A stretch of DNA of 64,000 nucleotides from the NCBI GenBank assembly GCA_025765615.1, contig JAIVFJ010000002.1:186001-250000 (forward strand), read 5' to 3'. The stretch comes from Zopfochytrium polystomum. Lineage: Eukaryota; Chytridiomycota; Chytridiomycetes; Chytridiales; Chytridiaceae. Positions 1-11,060 of this stretch are shown in pieces (within the stretch, counting starts at the first letter, position 1; each line of letters opens with the position of its first letter). The notes beneath the pieces are model-generated. The model was not told where the DNA came from. It saw only the letters and a list, made by a program, of their open reading frames with translations, and did no database searches. Position numbers and translations under genes: made by a program.

Positions 1-130
1 CTTCGTCTTCAGCCATCTATTTGGAAGAAGGCTCGCATACTGTTTTTGTCTGCTCCATTATGGATGTTCGTCTGTTCGGGGGGTGCGTACGGCCTTTAGC
101 CAGCCTTCCAGAATTCATCCTATGACGCAG

Positions 131-3100
131 GTTTTTACCGCCAAAAATCAAGTTCAGTGGCTCCTTTGTCCCAGTTAGTTTGGACACCCCAAACAGGGGA
201 ATAATAGTCTTTGAAGAGGATTCAATAATTCCCGAGATGATCGGTGGAGACCTCATCACACGGTACCTCTCTCTTACCGTTTTGAACGCAAACGTGACAA
301 CCATCGTTACGGCCGACATCGCCCCATTTGCGGAGGATCCTATTCAAAACGAACAAAGCGGATGGGTTCAGATCCTAGACGTGCGGGCGGAGGCCAGTGA
401 CGGAACTCCGGTTCGCATATGCCACTCTGATGCCGGCGGAATTCACACACTCTTTTTCAGATAACAGCGAGCATCTCTGTCCTATTCTCTTTGAAACTCG
501 CTCCAGGGCAAATCTATCCACTTCCAATTGAGTTGGAGCTTGGGCAGCGCGCCGACCCAGACGCACCAATTTCGATATCGCTGTATCTCGATTTGTTTGA
601 CTTGGATACGATGGAGCCGTTCTCAGTGACAGCAGGGCACTACGATCTGAAAATGAGGCAGTGGGGAGATGTCTACAAGTTGACGTTTTTGGATTACGAC
701 TCGATCGTCCACTATAGTAATGCGATCTATTTGAGTTGTTTGAAAGTAATCAATTAAACCAGCCATGGCAAGACCACCTCTGAAACCGTGCTCAACTCCT
801 GGGAATCATGAGTGCCCCGTTGTTTTGGCGCTGCATGGGTAAGACTTGACCACATATCCTGAAATAATTCAAGGCCCCAGCGCTGGAGTGGAGGCGTCGA
901 GTGAATTCTGGACGGACGCGTACCGTCGCCAAGAATTTGCATGGGTAAACCACTGATGTCTTGAGAAATGCACTCACCTCTTCTTCCATCAGACTGTATT
1001 CCCGACAGGCAGAACACCATGGTACTGGCTCTTGATTGATGTTCACAATTGTTCTTACTGATTGCGTGTTAATTAGGGGTTTCGATTGGCACGGACCGTC
1101 TTTCAAAAACGTCGACTCAGCCCTGCTCACCGTGTCCCACCTGCATGGTGTGCCAGAAGAGCTTGCTCCAGGCCTGAGCATCAACTTGAACAAGCTCGTC
1201 TACACCGGTAGCATCCAACACCTCGTTTGTTGCAATGTTCATTGATTTCGACAGGCCACAGCAATGGTGGTCAAGGTGCCTGGTGGATGACGTCTCATCA
1301 CCCCGATAGGGCTCTCGCTGGTATGGTTTTCCATCGCGTGAAAGCAGCTTATATTTCTTGTCAGCCATCCCTGCTTCGGGCTATCTTAAGATTCAATTTT
1401 ACACCCCGTACTACATGCGAGTCGGAGACGCACATGCCGATCCCGTTTTCCGAGGCGTACGTCAGACTTCTTTCTTAGCGTTCACCTGAGGCTCGCTTTT
1501 TAGCTCATGGAATCCTCCATAGCTGAGAACGATGTTGACATGTATGCAGCGAATATGGTGAGTTTTGCAGGATTACAGCCTACAACACTCACGACCCCAA
1601 GGCTGGAATTCCCATTCTTGCCCGAACGGGAGGCAATGACGATAACGTTCCGCCTTTAAACACAAGACGCATAGTTCGGCTTGTAAATGAATGGAACCGT
1701 GATCCGAATTCGATCAGGTATCGCATTTGAAATTTTGTCTGCGCCATGCAGAGCTTACTTTGTCGCCTCCATGTAGCCTTTCAGAGGTTCCTGGACAAGG
1801 ACACTGGTTTGCTGGTGTCGTAAACGACGACGAACTGCAAAAGTTCCTGGATGATCATCTCGACCCAGCGAAAAACCCGGGTCTACCGCTCCCACAACTT
1901 CCTGAAGCATTCACTATAAGTACACTCAATCCAGGCTCGACTGGCAGTAAGGGTGGAATCAAGATTCTTCAGCTCGAAGTTCCGTACCGGTAAAACTCAC
2001 TGCTGTTCATCATCAGTTCTGAATCTAACAGAAGAAATCAGTCTGGCGACAATCAGAGTGCACCGGAATGGAAACCACTGGATGCTTAATACGACAAACG
2101 TTCGACGCTTTGGGTTCATGAAAGATGATCGGGCCAACATAAACTCCTGGTCCATTGATGGAATGACCTTTCCTGATGCGCCAAAAGTTGGACCTTCGTA
2201 TTTGCGAAAAGAAGGGGAAACAGAATGGAAACTTACTAGAGACTTGCTATGGATCAGTCAAGAGCGATATTCAAGCACCTATGGCCCTGCAAGTCAGGTT
2301 TGTTTCAGCTCTTTCTTTTTAAAATCCTAAATAGTCGTCCTTCTCATCCGCAATGCAGATTCTGAATCACCCCTTTTTGATTGTCATCCCGTCCCAACCG
2401 ACCGTGGTTCGGATGGAGTTGTACCGCCGAGCCGCTCGCTATATCGCCTCCTCTTGGTATTTGTATGGAAGAGGCGGAACTCAGATTGTCCGGGATGTTG
2501 ATGTGTTGGGTGGAATTGCAGCCAAATACCATTTGATTGTGCTCGGCGGTCCGCTTGACAATCAGTATACAAGGAGAAGAGAAAGCGAAGGCGGCGCTGC
2601 CTTGCGTAAGTTCCCCGTTCCATACACGCGATGGCTTAAGCTGACTCTGTTCAACCCAGTCAAATTCCTCGACTCTGGCGGTGTGCAAATTGATCGAAAA
2701 AAGTATGAGGCAGATGGAACAGGTGGGAGGATCTCAAGTTTTGCGATCATATCTTTTGCCCACCAACAGACCTAAAATCTCCCAGGCTTTTTGTTCCTTG
2801 CTCCTTCCCCAACTCGGACACTCCTGGGCCTCTTTGTGGCTGGAGTCGACGAGCTTGGTTTTCGGCGCGCTCTCTGGACCATTCCCTTCCGGACAGGCTT
2901 GATGGTGCCTGACTACATGGTTGTCGGCGACGAGTACGGTGACCCTGCGACAGGATGGACAGCGGGAGATGGCTCGCCTTTCGGTGGAGCTGGGACAAAG
3001 GGCGCTGGAGGCGTGTTTGCGGCTGGGTACTGGAGCAACTTGTGAGTACCCTTTTCGAGCGATTTTCTTTTTTCTTCTGTGATTCTTAGATTTGGCACCT

Positions 3101-3151
3101 TTTCGCATATTCAGGTGGGAATATGACCCGAGGTGCGGCTACACGAAGTAG
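131..3151 (+). CDS. Alpha/beta hydrolase, prolyl-oligopeptidase-like (5' end uncertain)
   Basis: At least nine exons separated by introns of about 42 to 75 nt encode a serine hydrolase. The N-terminal half is beta-rich. Next comes a stretch reading LALHGAGVEAS, then the nucleophile elbow GHSNGGQG, whose Ser is the predicted catalytic residue, and a long C-terminal part ending WEYDPRCGYTK before TAG. Several joins were checked by eye and keep the frame: an intron ending CTTTTTCAG near 470, a 42-nt intron near 840-880 that restores HGAG, and a final intron with GTGAGT donor at about 3043. Secreted or membrane-associated fungal members with this GHSNGGQG core are annotated as peptidase S9-like proteins. 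The substrate cannot be told from sequence. The first supported exon starts at 131. An ATG at 60 leads to a short frame that stops, so the true start is probably left of the window or in an unseen exon. Confidence 0.75.
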
Positions 3152-3209
3152 CTCCTTGATTCGGCCGCCTGGGTGAGGGACAGCCAGGCAAAGTGTGAAT
3201 GGGAAGAGA

Positions 3210-3215
3210 AATAAA
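3210..3215 (+). terminator. Polyadenylation signal AATAAA of the hydrolase gene
   Basis: Canonical AATAAA lies 59 nt after the TAG stop at 3149-3151, as expected for the 3' UTR of the upstream gene. Confidence 0.6.
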
Positions 3216-3621
3216 TGGACTATCCTTCAGCAACATGGCCCGTGCCTTGTTCCGAGATTCCCTCCCCAACTCTGCCCCAGCCCCTGAGCCCGTCCTTGAT
3301 GTATTGCTTCGGCTGCGAGCGCGACGCTCATTGTCGCGGTCGTCGGCCCAATAACGTTCAGCTTTATCGCCCGCTGGCTGCCAAGCACCGCCGCCGTCGC
3401 AGTCGCCCCACCAGGATGCAGCACAGCGAGCGAAGCGTCGTTAATGTGTCCGCACAGCTTTTACGGCAACGAGGAAAACGACACCAGGAATAAAAAAGCC
3501 GATTTCAGTCTTAAAACGCGAAGTCTGATTCGGACTCTCACGCCCGGTCGAACAATCAGCCCGTCGACTCCCAAACGCAGTCTCCACCGTCAATGACGAC
3601 TGATGAGCTCCAAGACGAAAC
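3216..3621. other. Intergenic stretch
   Basis: Between the hydrolase polyadenylation signal and the stop of the next minus-strand gene I see only short overlapping frames on both strands without recognisable domains. It probably holds the 3' end of the minus-strand gene. Confidence 0.5.
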
Positions 3622-4212
3622 TCAACCGTTTTCCTTGCCGTCAAGATTCAGAAACCGCACTTTTGAGCGGACGGCATCCCACTCGGTCGCAGAACGGGCT
3701 TGCCGGGCATCCGTGTCGAAATACAACTTGCAGTAGGCGATGCCGCGCAGGACGACGCCTGTTCGAGTTGTGCCACGCGAGCAGAACGTAGTATTTGGGT
3801 CGAGGGCCGGCGGACAGCCATAAATAGGGCAGATGGACTCGGCCGTAAGGTCTGCGGTGCTCAAGGTGGCCTCGACATCTTGTTGCAGCTCTGTTAGCTT
3901 GCGGAGAGACTCTGATTGGGGGAATTTCTTTCTTGGTAAGAGCGAGGATAGTGCCTCGATTGTTGGCGCTTGGTTTCCCCCTATCGGTCCATACTGATAT
4001 TTTGTCACTCGAGCCCAGCTTACAATGCAGAGCGGTTGCGCTGATGAGTTCTGCTGCCTCAAGTCTCAAAGTCGACTGTGTTTTTTGTGGTGTCTTTGTC
4101 TTGAACAGACTGGTCAAACTCGACCAGTTTAGAACGGACGGTTCCAAACTGGGATACAAGGACAAAGAGTCTCACTCACCGGGCAAGGCTTTTTTTGCGG
4201 CATTGAACATCA
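3622..4212 (-). CDS. Small hypothetical protein, structure tentative
   Basis: The best supported exon runs from about 4030 down to the TGA at 3622. It reads as a charged helical segment (KLTELQQDVEATL) followed by a Cys-containing part (ICPIYGCPPALDP, then FCSRGTTRTGVVL) and a hydrophilic C-terminus ending in DGKENG. Upstream, an ATG at 4204 (MPQKKPCP) followed by a perfect GTGAGT donor could be the first exon. An internal intron ending in ATATCAG would join it in frame. I do not recognise the family. Alternative frames overlap on the same strand, so exon borders are provisional. Confidence 0.35.
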
Positions 4213-4488
4213 GTGAAAGCAATCAAATTAAGGCGATGCACGAGACCGTTTAACTAATTATGATGGCGCGGGTGCAAAAAAGCTGAGGGAGAGATCGGAC
4301 ACTTCTGGAAATATTGCAAAGTGGTGTTTGGAATCAATCTCCACACAATTATTTTCCCTTTTTCTCTTCTTTTTTTTTTTTTTTTTTTTTCTTTTATCTC
4401 TCATTTTCATCAACAGGAGGGAGATCTGAAGCTGTCGAGTTTGTCAAGGACAGAGGCACAGGAAACAAACCGACGACGAGAGAGGGAG

Positions 4489-6202
4489 ATGGCACCGCGC
4501 CCTGCACGCACGAAGTCGGCCCCCGCCGCAGCAGCGCAGCAGCCGCTGCGACCCTTGCACATGAACAACCAGCTGCTTACAGGGGCTCTACTGTTCGGAA
4601 CCGGAGTCGGCGGTGGCGGTGGCGGTGGCGGTGGCGGCGGCGGTGGCCTGATTATCTCCGCTCCAGTTCCAATCCACCCCATCCTCAAGGAGAACCAGTC
4701 CTACTTTGACGTCGGCCCCACCACAGATGCTCTTCCCAACCTCGGCCCGACTTGCTGCTCTCCACCGCCGATGAAGGCGCTGCCGGCGTCTCGCCCACGT
4801 CCGCAGCCTCAGCTGCAGTCTCCGCGTCTTGCGCATCCATTTTCCAACCCGGCCGCAGCCGCCGCAGCCAACCACCGTTTTGGCGACTTCTTCGCTGTTC
4901 GTTCGCCCCTTCAGGGAGTGGTTGCTCCCGGCATGGTCGTTGCGACTCCGACCGGTGTTTCCGGGACTCCTCTCGTCGATGATCCGATGGACTGTTCCTC
5001 CGGATCGCCAACCCCTCTCATAGTTCCTCTTCGCGATGTTCGGGCTTTAAGCGCAAACCGCATTCGACGCGGCTCCTCACCGTCTCTCCGCGAGAGCCAA
5101 GCAAGCCTTGTTCCGGAAATGGGCTTCCTGGACTTCCAAAATCTTCATCGTTTGGTTGAACTGGAGATTGATTTGCTTGGAGTGGTGAGTTTGATTCCGT
5201 CCGCTGCTTTAATCAGTCTAAATGGTTCATGCATTTTCGCCAAAGTCGTTACTTTCGGAGAGGCGACTTTTCTTGAGGGAAGACGAAGTTCAAGTGGAAT
5301 CCGAGACGGAACCGGAGACTGCGCCTCCTTCCCCGAGTGGCGGCTCCCATACTGTATGATGTAGTGTGACTGGTATTCCGCAGTTAATTAACTTACAACG
5401 TCACAGGTTGCACTTCTCTCAGACATGATTGTTCTCGCATCTCGATCCTCAAAGAGTCCCGTCAAAGTGTTCGCTTTACCAGCCACAAGAGTGGAACGGC
5501 CAGACAGTGGTGCGTGTGAGCAGCGAACTAAGTCATTGAGTCGCTGATTCCAGAAACCTAGATGGCCGAATTTTCCTATGGCCATCAAACGCCTTTGTCC
5601 CAGTGAAGCTCCTTTTCCTGTCGGTTGACATCGCGAACGATTGGTATCACACAATTGAATCCGCACTTGCCGAATTTCCAAGCGAATTGTCCTCTCGCCG
5701 GCGGCGGCGACCAGTGGGCGCTGGTTCAGGCACAAACGCTTTGGCGCTTCCACCTCCTCGCACTCGCTTTTCTGTGCCTCTGCGGAATCTTTCAATGACG
5801 GGAGCCACTGAAAGCGCGTTCTCGTCGCCCCGAGGAAGCATCAGTGATTTTCCTATGCACGCTGGGTCCATATTTGGACCTGGTCGGCGAGCGGAAATGT
5901 CTCCTCTTGGAAGGCCTGAAAGTATTTTTTCAGACTCATCCGTGCTATCTGCTGAGTGGATTCCTGACAGTGAGGTAAACCCACCACACTGCTTTAGACA
6001 TTTCTAACCAAGCCCTCCTCAGACAAACTCTTGCATGGTTTGTCGGACCACAAAGTTTGGCATCATCACTCGGAAACACCATTGCCGACAGTGCGGGCGG
6101 GTGATTTGTCACACGTGCTCGCGCTTTCTTTCCCCTTCGAATACGTCGGGCAAGAAAGTCCGAGTGTGCACTGATTGCAACGACGATTTAATGCACTTTT
6201 AA
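4489..6202 (+). CDS. PH-like and FYVE domain protein
   Basis: The start is the ATG at 4489 (MAPRPART), because the open frame further upstream begins with GTG and runs through a poly-T tract. About 250 low-complexity residues rich in Pro, Ala and Gly (a Gly run is encoded at 4606-4648) precede a PH-like region (VALLSDMIVLASRS, then IANDWYHTIESALAE). The last exon encodes a complete FYVE zinc finger with WIPD, RKHHCRQCG, four CxxC pairs and RVC, the signature for phosphatidylinositol 3-phosphate binding on endosomes. A 50-nt intron with a TCTAAC branch site separates the WxxD motif from the rest of the finger. The PH-FYVE order recalls FGD-type Rho exchange factors, but I see no DH (RhoGEF) domain, so an endosomal adaptor role is more likely than nucleotide exchange. 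The stop TAA follows the finger directly. Confidence 0.8.
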
Positions 6203-7216
6203 CCAGCGACTGTATCAGCTCTTCTATCTTCCCGACGCCTCTCCTTGCGTCCGACAAATCTACTCCCCTCTCTATCTTACTCCTCTCGCTTTCTCCACGC
6301 TCGTTCTCCTTAACCCCACTCACCTTCTCCACTGCTCTTTCGCGCTGCCCTAACCCTTTTTATTGTTTGTCGATCCCTCATAGATGTATAGATTGAACGA
6401 GCGACGTCTCTTGCGTCGACCGACTTCTCAAATCCAACTCCCTCTGTCATTTTCAATTCCTGTCGCTTACGAGTTTGCGAACAACCCGCCGTGCTTCGCT
6501 TCCCAAACTCCGTGAAATGTGCTACCTTTGTGTTCGTTGTTCCTTTTGTCGGTTTTCGTCCTTAACTTTTATGCCCCTTTGTTTCCTCTGAGCAGTTGTC
6601 TTTTCTAGTGCATCTTCAAAGTTCCACTGAATAAAGCATTTATCAAATTGGTATGTGGGCGGTTGGCAAATTGCACAACGATATGTTCCCCCAAAACTAA
6701 TTATTGGAGTGAGGTGAAAATATTCCGCTTGCGTTGTTTCCCTATTTCCGTGTTCTCGGGAAACAAAGACTAACCATACTGTGACGGAAAGGAGGATCTG
6801 TTCGCCATCGTTTCGTCCGGAACACAACTTCTGGGACTTTTATGGAATGAGCTGCGCTTTAAAACATGTGGAGCATATGGACGATAGTTGACAAATCCCA
6901 CACCCTGAGAGACAATATGGCGTCAACATTGCCTCGAAAACCAACTATTGCTGCGGTTGTGTTACATGTAATCCTCTTGCCGTTGTTTCCGTTTTTCCGC
7001 GTACGGAAAGGGAGGCCCTCACCATTCACCATCTTTTTGGTCCGGAACACAACTTCAGGTACTTTTATGGAATCAGCAGCTTTTAAAAAACATATGGAGC
7101 ATAGTATGCTTCCAGGTAGGAACTACCAAATCTTCTCAATCTTCTGGGGTAAATATTAATAGCACGATCTATAGAGGCTGCTTGACTGGAAATCCAACAC
7201 CGCTCCAAACGCTGAC
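6203..7216. other. Mostly non-coding stretch containing the tandem duplication
   Basis: Downstream of the FYVE gene is a pyrimidine-rich segment (6203-6480) that probably contains its 3' UTR, with an AATAAA at about 6629. Beyond it lies the diverged tandem duplication. Minus-strand frames of 60 to 100 codons exist here but have no recognisable domain. Confidence 0.45.
6650..7110. repeat. Diverged tandem duplication, about 230-bp unit
   Basis: Two copies lie head to tail, about 6650-6885 and 6890-7110. The best conserved core includes TCCGGAACACAACTTC, a shared ACTTTTATGGAAT and a shared TGGAGCATA. Weaker similarity extends upstream through ACTATTG-like and TTGTTTCC blocks. On the minus strand both copies can be read in the same frame as IKVPEVVFRTK. 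This suggests duplication of a piece that once was, or still is, coding. Confidence 0.6.
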
Positions 7217-7663
7217 ATGGACGCCCCGTCGCTTCCCTTTGTGCCCGCCGTGGCGAACCTCCACGCCCAGCCGTCCTTCCCATCGTACGGCCTCGTCCTC
7301 AACGCCTCAGCCCCGTCGACGCCCGTCCAGCTGCGCTCCTCGATCGGCCCGCCAACCCTGCTCCCCCCCGCCCTGGGCAACTTTTCGCTGCTGCCGGCGG
7401 GCAAGGGCAACCCCGCCGTCTACATCAAGGACATGGACCACAACCTCTGCCTGGGCACCAAGCAGGGGTACTTGACCCCGCTGGCGGCAGCCGCTGCCGC
7501 CGGTGCGGACGACAGCGAGACGGAAGACAGGCAGTTGTCACTCCGAGGCTGGGACTGCAAGGACCCGGAGGCGGACTTGCTGTTTGCGCTGGAGACTGTC
7601 CGGGCGGGATCTCTGTGTTTTGACTTTGTGGCGCAGGTGCTGTCGCCTCCTCAGATGCAATAA
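7217..7663 (+). CDS. Small hypothetical protein, 148 aa
   Basis: An uninterrupted frame from ATG 7217 to TAA has base composition like the coding exons of neighbouring genes (C-rich third positions), unlike the AT-richer flanks. The protein is Pro/Ala/Leu-rich at the N-terminus, has a short Ala run (LAAAAAAGADD) and an acidic middle, and ends SPPQMQ. I see no signal peptide, membrane segment or known motif. It could be a real lineage-specific gene or one exon of a larger one. A run of AC dinucleotides follows at 7711-7727. Confidence 0.4.
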   Translation: MDAPSLPFVPAVANLHAQPSFPSYGLVLNASAPSTPVQLRSSIGPPTLLPPALGNFSLLPAGKGNPAVYIKDMDHNLCLGTKQGYLTPLAAAAAAGADDSETEDRQLSLRGWDCKDPEADLLFALETVRAGSLCFDFVAQVLSPPQMQ

Positions 7664-8989
7664 GTCAAATGGAACGACCGTTTGTGTTGACACTAAAAAC
7701 CCTTCCCCACACACACACACACACTCCTCCTCCTCTCTCCCGATCTCTCGAATTGATACTACAGTCTGATCCGCATCAGTGCTGGACCCCCATTTGGGAA
7801 CAGAAGGTCGTTGGGCTGGTAATGTCTCCCCAACTGCTTTGTTTCGGCTTCGTTACCGGCATCGGACCACCCTTCTAAAATTCACAAACGCTATTCTTTG
7901 CGGTTTCCCAGGCTAGCTGCAATTCGACCTCCACTAGAAGGTTCTTCTGTTTCAGCACGCAACGCTGATCGGCAAGTGATTTTGGGGAGTTGTCTAGCGG
8001 CGGCCGGGCTGGCCTTTTGGAGAAATGTTGAGCCATTTTTCTGGAACTGTGATCGGTGAACGAATCTTGTTGTGCGAACCTCTGGGGGACTTGCGGGCGC
8101 GTTGGGACCATTTGGGAGGAAGATCGCCGTCGGTGGAGAGGAACCATTAACATAATAAATACCCAAAGGCAACAAACACCACCCAGGTGCTTTTCCCCTC
8201 TTGCTTATTTCGGCCATCGAAAAGCCGAAGCCGAGCGGGCTGTCGGAATAGAAATGCAGCTCGGGTCGGGCGCAGCCCTCGGAAGGTCGGCTTGTTTTTC
8301 TTGTGTCTGCTGGCAAAATTTCAGTACCACTGCGCCTGTTTGTGTTTGTGTTTCGGGCTACTTGACCCGGCGGCAAGTCGGAGGGCTTCCCCTCAGAGGG
8401 AAACAGACTGCCCAATCCGCTGAAAGCTATTGCAAAATCAGGTTGTCCTTTCACTCTCGGTACTGCACCAACCACTTCGGACATGTGAATACCCACATTT
8501 CGTCCTCGTCGTTCAGTGGCGTATGGCAGTCCTTCCAACTATACTTGCTTTTGCATTCCCCAAAAACCTCGGCTGGGCATAGAGAGATTGTTGTCAGCGA
8601 AGTGCACAGCCCGTAATAAAAATAATCAAACACTATTACCACGAATATAACAACACCTCGCTGTTGACTTTTGATGAGCAGCCAGTCCCTTGTGTGTTTG
8701 GTGTAGTTTCGGTTCCAACGCAGACTAGTTTGCACTCGCACACTTTTTGACCAAATAAAGAAACGAAGACCAAACAGAGCACAACGGCTGGCAAGAAACT
8801 TTTGTTGCATTAGCTTTGTTGTTTGGCCGTCGCCCTTGCCTCAGCCGTCGCTGTGTCATTCGTTTGCCAACCGAGAAGCTTCGCGTCTACTTTTTTTTTT
8901 ATTTTTTATTTTTTCATCGTCTTTCTTCCACACGACGTCGGCTTTCCCTGTCCCGCCACGAATAACTCTTTTGTGCTTGGGCGCAGCAA

Positions 8990-9024
<35 letters not shown>

Positions 9025-9665
9025 CGTTCCCGCATAGTTTTTCAGGTATGAACTGTGGCCCCAGCCCACCAGTAAATAACAGGAAGCAGCCGCTGAGGAG
9101 CCGATTTCGTTCCTGCCAATTAGGATGAGGGGCTTGGACTGGTTGTCGCTTCTTTGCTTTTTTCTTTATTTATTTTTTTTTTCTTGTTTTCTCTTTCCAG
9201 CGAAGACACTCGCCGTTGCTCTGTGGGAAAGGGGGGCAGACAGACAGCAAGACAGATGAAAGAGACAGAGAGAGAGGCAGCAGGAACTGAGACAGAGACA
9301 GGCCAGACAGACTGACCTGCAGTGGGAGGCAAAGCGAACAACAACAGACACACAGAAACCTCCCGCTCCATCCACTAATCAAACAACATAATCATCGCTT
9401 CAGGAGGCTGCGTTGGGTGCGTACCGCTGCGAGCACGAGGAGGAGGAGGAGGACGACGACGAGGCCACCACCAATTCTACTCCCAAAACACTCGTCTCAC
9501 TCCACCCTTCCCGCACCCCTCCACCCGTCCAAAGAAAAGCCTTGTGTTTCTTGATTCATCCTTCGTGTCAGTCGCACTGACGCCCCCTTGCCGCTGTCTC
9601 AGCCAAGTTCGATCTCACTGCAAGCAAGCAGCAACCAGCAGCAGCAAGGGGCTGCCAATTCTCAA
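7664..9665. other. Long intergenic region with simple repeats
   Basis: No recognisable gene. It contains an AC repeat (7711-7727), a long poly-T tract at 8992-9024, a second T-rich stretch at 8890-8915 and a purine-rich GACAGA/GAGA tract at 9237-9320. The latter may belong to the promoter or 5' UTR of the SH3 membrane protein downstream. The two longest frames (7891-8538 minus and 8056-8616 plus) overlap each other and look like chance. Confidence 0.5.
8992..9024. repeat. Poly-T tract, 33 nt
   Basis: Uninterrupted run of 33 T, the longest homopolymer I see in the window. Its true length is uncertain because such tracts are error-prone. Confidence 0.9.
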
Positions 9666-11060
9666 ATGCCACCCGCCCCGCATCCAGCAACCCACCTTGA
9701 CCGACGACAACAGCAACTCGACAGCCGGCAGCGCATCGACCGCCGCGGTATTCCCGTCAAAGCCCCTGTGGCCAGATACCCGCGCCGGAGCCTCTCCTCT
9801 TCATCCCCTTCCCTCGATCTGTCTGTCTCGGCCGGCGCGGCACTGGCTGCTGCGCCCGCCATGGACAACCAAGACCTCCCCCTCTTCCGAAGGAACCCCA
9901 AGACCAGGGGCCGGGCCGCCACCCTTGACGACGATGAGGCCATCGACGAAGAGGATGCCGTGGAGGAGGAGGATGCCGTTGACGAAGACGATGTGTCGGC
10001 GGAGACGGCGGTGGACGAGGACAGCGCTCTGACAGACGAAGACACACTGGCTGAGGACGACGCCGCCGACTCCGACGACGCCGCGTACGAGGATGCTGTC
10101 GACAGCGACGAGGTCCTTGATGACGATGCGACTGCTGTGGACGACGATGCCATTGAGGATGCTGAAGCGGCGGATGACGATGCCCTCTATGAAGATGCGG
10201 TTGAGGAGGACAGCGTGGAAGACGAAGAGGCCGTCGAGGAGGAAGAAGCCGTCGACGACGACACCGCTGTCGAAGAAGACGATGCCGTCGAGGATGACGA
10301 CGCAGTTGATGAGGAGGAAGCCGCTGACGAAGAGGAGGCGGCTGAGAACGACGAAGCGGTGGAAGAGGATGATGCAGTAGAGGATGACGGTGCGGTCGAG
10401 GACGACCAGGCTGCCGACGACGATGCAGTTGACGACACTGCATACTACCTTGAAGCTGCTGACATCGACGAAGTCGCTCTTGCAGGCGACACCATCCTCG
10501 ACTTCTCCTCTGCAGACGACGAGCCTGAGGAGGCGGCCTCGCCTTCACCAAAAGACGATGCCCCAAAACCCAAGAAGAAGAAGTCGACGGCGGTGAAGGC
10601 CGCCGGCGCCAAACCGGAAGCCGCCCAGCTGGGATCCGGACCGGCAGCCAACTCCACCACCACCATCGACGGCACCGGCTCCAAGTCCCCGACCTCAAAC
10701 AAGACGGTTCTCGCGATTGTCGGCGTCGTTTGCGGTGTCATTGGTTTTGTCGCCATTGTCGCCGGTCTCGTCGTTTACTTCCGCAACCGCTCACGCTCAG
10801 ACCCACTCAACAAGAAGGCGAAACCATCGACGGGCAAGGTTTCACCTGTTGCAAGCCCGACCGGCACCTCTGCGGCTAGCAACCTTACGAAGAAGAAGGT
10901 GCTTCACGAATACGAAGGTAGCTTGCCGGACGAAATCACACTCCGGGTCGGAGACGTTGTCGAAGTGCTCGCGGCGTACGACGACGGGTGGGGCAGGGGA
11001 AGGAATTTGAATACGGGCAAGACGGGTGTGTTCCCCCTTCAGTGCTTCACTGAAGAGTGA
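9666..11060 (+). CDS. Single-pass membrane protein with acidic repeat ectodomain and C-terminal SH3 domain
   Basis: The open frame reaches upstream to 9588 but only from a TTG. The first ATG is 9666 (464 aa), and a second ATG with a strong GCCATGG context is at 9861. After a basic Ser-rich leader comes a stretch of about 190 residues built from (D/E)3-4 followed by Ala-Val or Ala-Ala. A linker rich in Lys/Pro and Ser/Thr follows, then one membrane segment (VLAIVGVVCGVIGFVAIVAG) with a basic stop-transfer FRNRSRS. The C-terminus is an SH3 domain (VLHEYEG, then LPDEITLRVGDVVEV and GWGRGRNL). The order of ectodomain, TM and cytoplasmic SH3 resembles yeast Fus1, but the ectodomain is unrelated by eye. 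No clear N-terminal signal peptide is visible, so a 5' exon may be missing. The next gene encodes the same architecture. Confidence 0.75.
   Translation: MPPAPHPATHLDRRQQQLDSRQRIDRRGIPVKAPVARYPRRSLSSSSPSLDLSVSAGAALAAAPAMDNQDLPLFRRNPKTRGRAATLDDDEAIDEEDAVEEEDAVDEDDVSAETAVDEDSALTDEDTLAEDDAADSDDAAYEDAVDSDEVLDDDATAVDDDAIEDAEAADDDALYEDAVEEDSVEDEEAVEEEEAVDDDTAVEEDDAVEDDDAVDEEEAADEEEAAENDEAVEEDDAVEDDGAVEDDQAADDDAVDDTAYYLEAADIDEVALAGDTILDFSSADDEPEEAASPSPKDDAPKPKKKKSTAVKAAGAKPEAAQLGSGPAANSTTTIDGTGSKSPTSNKTVLAIVGVVCGVIGFVAIVAGLVVYFRNRSRSDPLNKKAKPSTGKVSPVASPTGTSAASNLTKKKVLHEYEGSLPDEITLRVGDVVEVLAAYDDGWGRGRNLNTGKTGVFPLQCFTEE

Noticed and set aside
4321..4488. Upstream extension of the FYVE gene frame beginning at 4321
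   Set aside because: It starts with GTG, encodes a poly-Phe stretch from a T-tract and would be an unlikely N-terminus; ATG 4489 is preferred.
7891..8616. Overlapping frames of 215 (minus) and 186 (plus) codons
   Set aside because: They oppose each other, lack domains, and their length is within what chance gives in 64 kb at this base composition.
9662..10698. Long minus-strand frames (163 and 313 codons) opposite the first SH3 gene
   Set aside because: They are mirror images of the acidic GAC/GAG repeat: Ser/Ala-Ser and Arg/His-rich low complexity with no domain.
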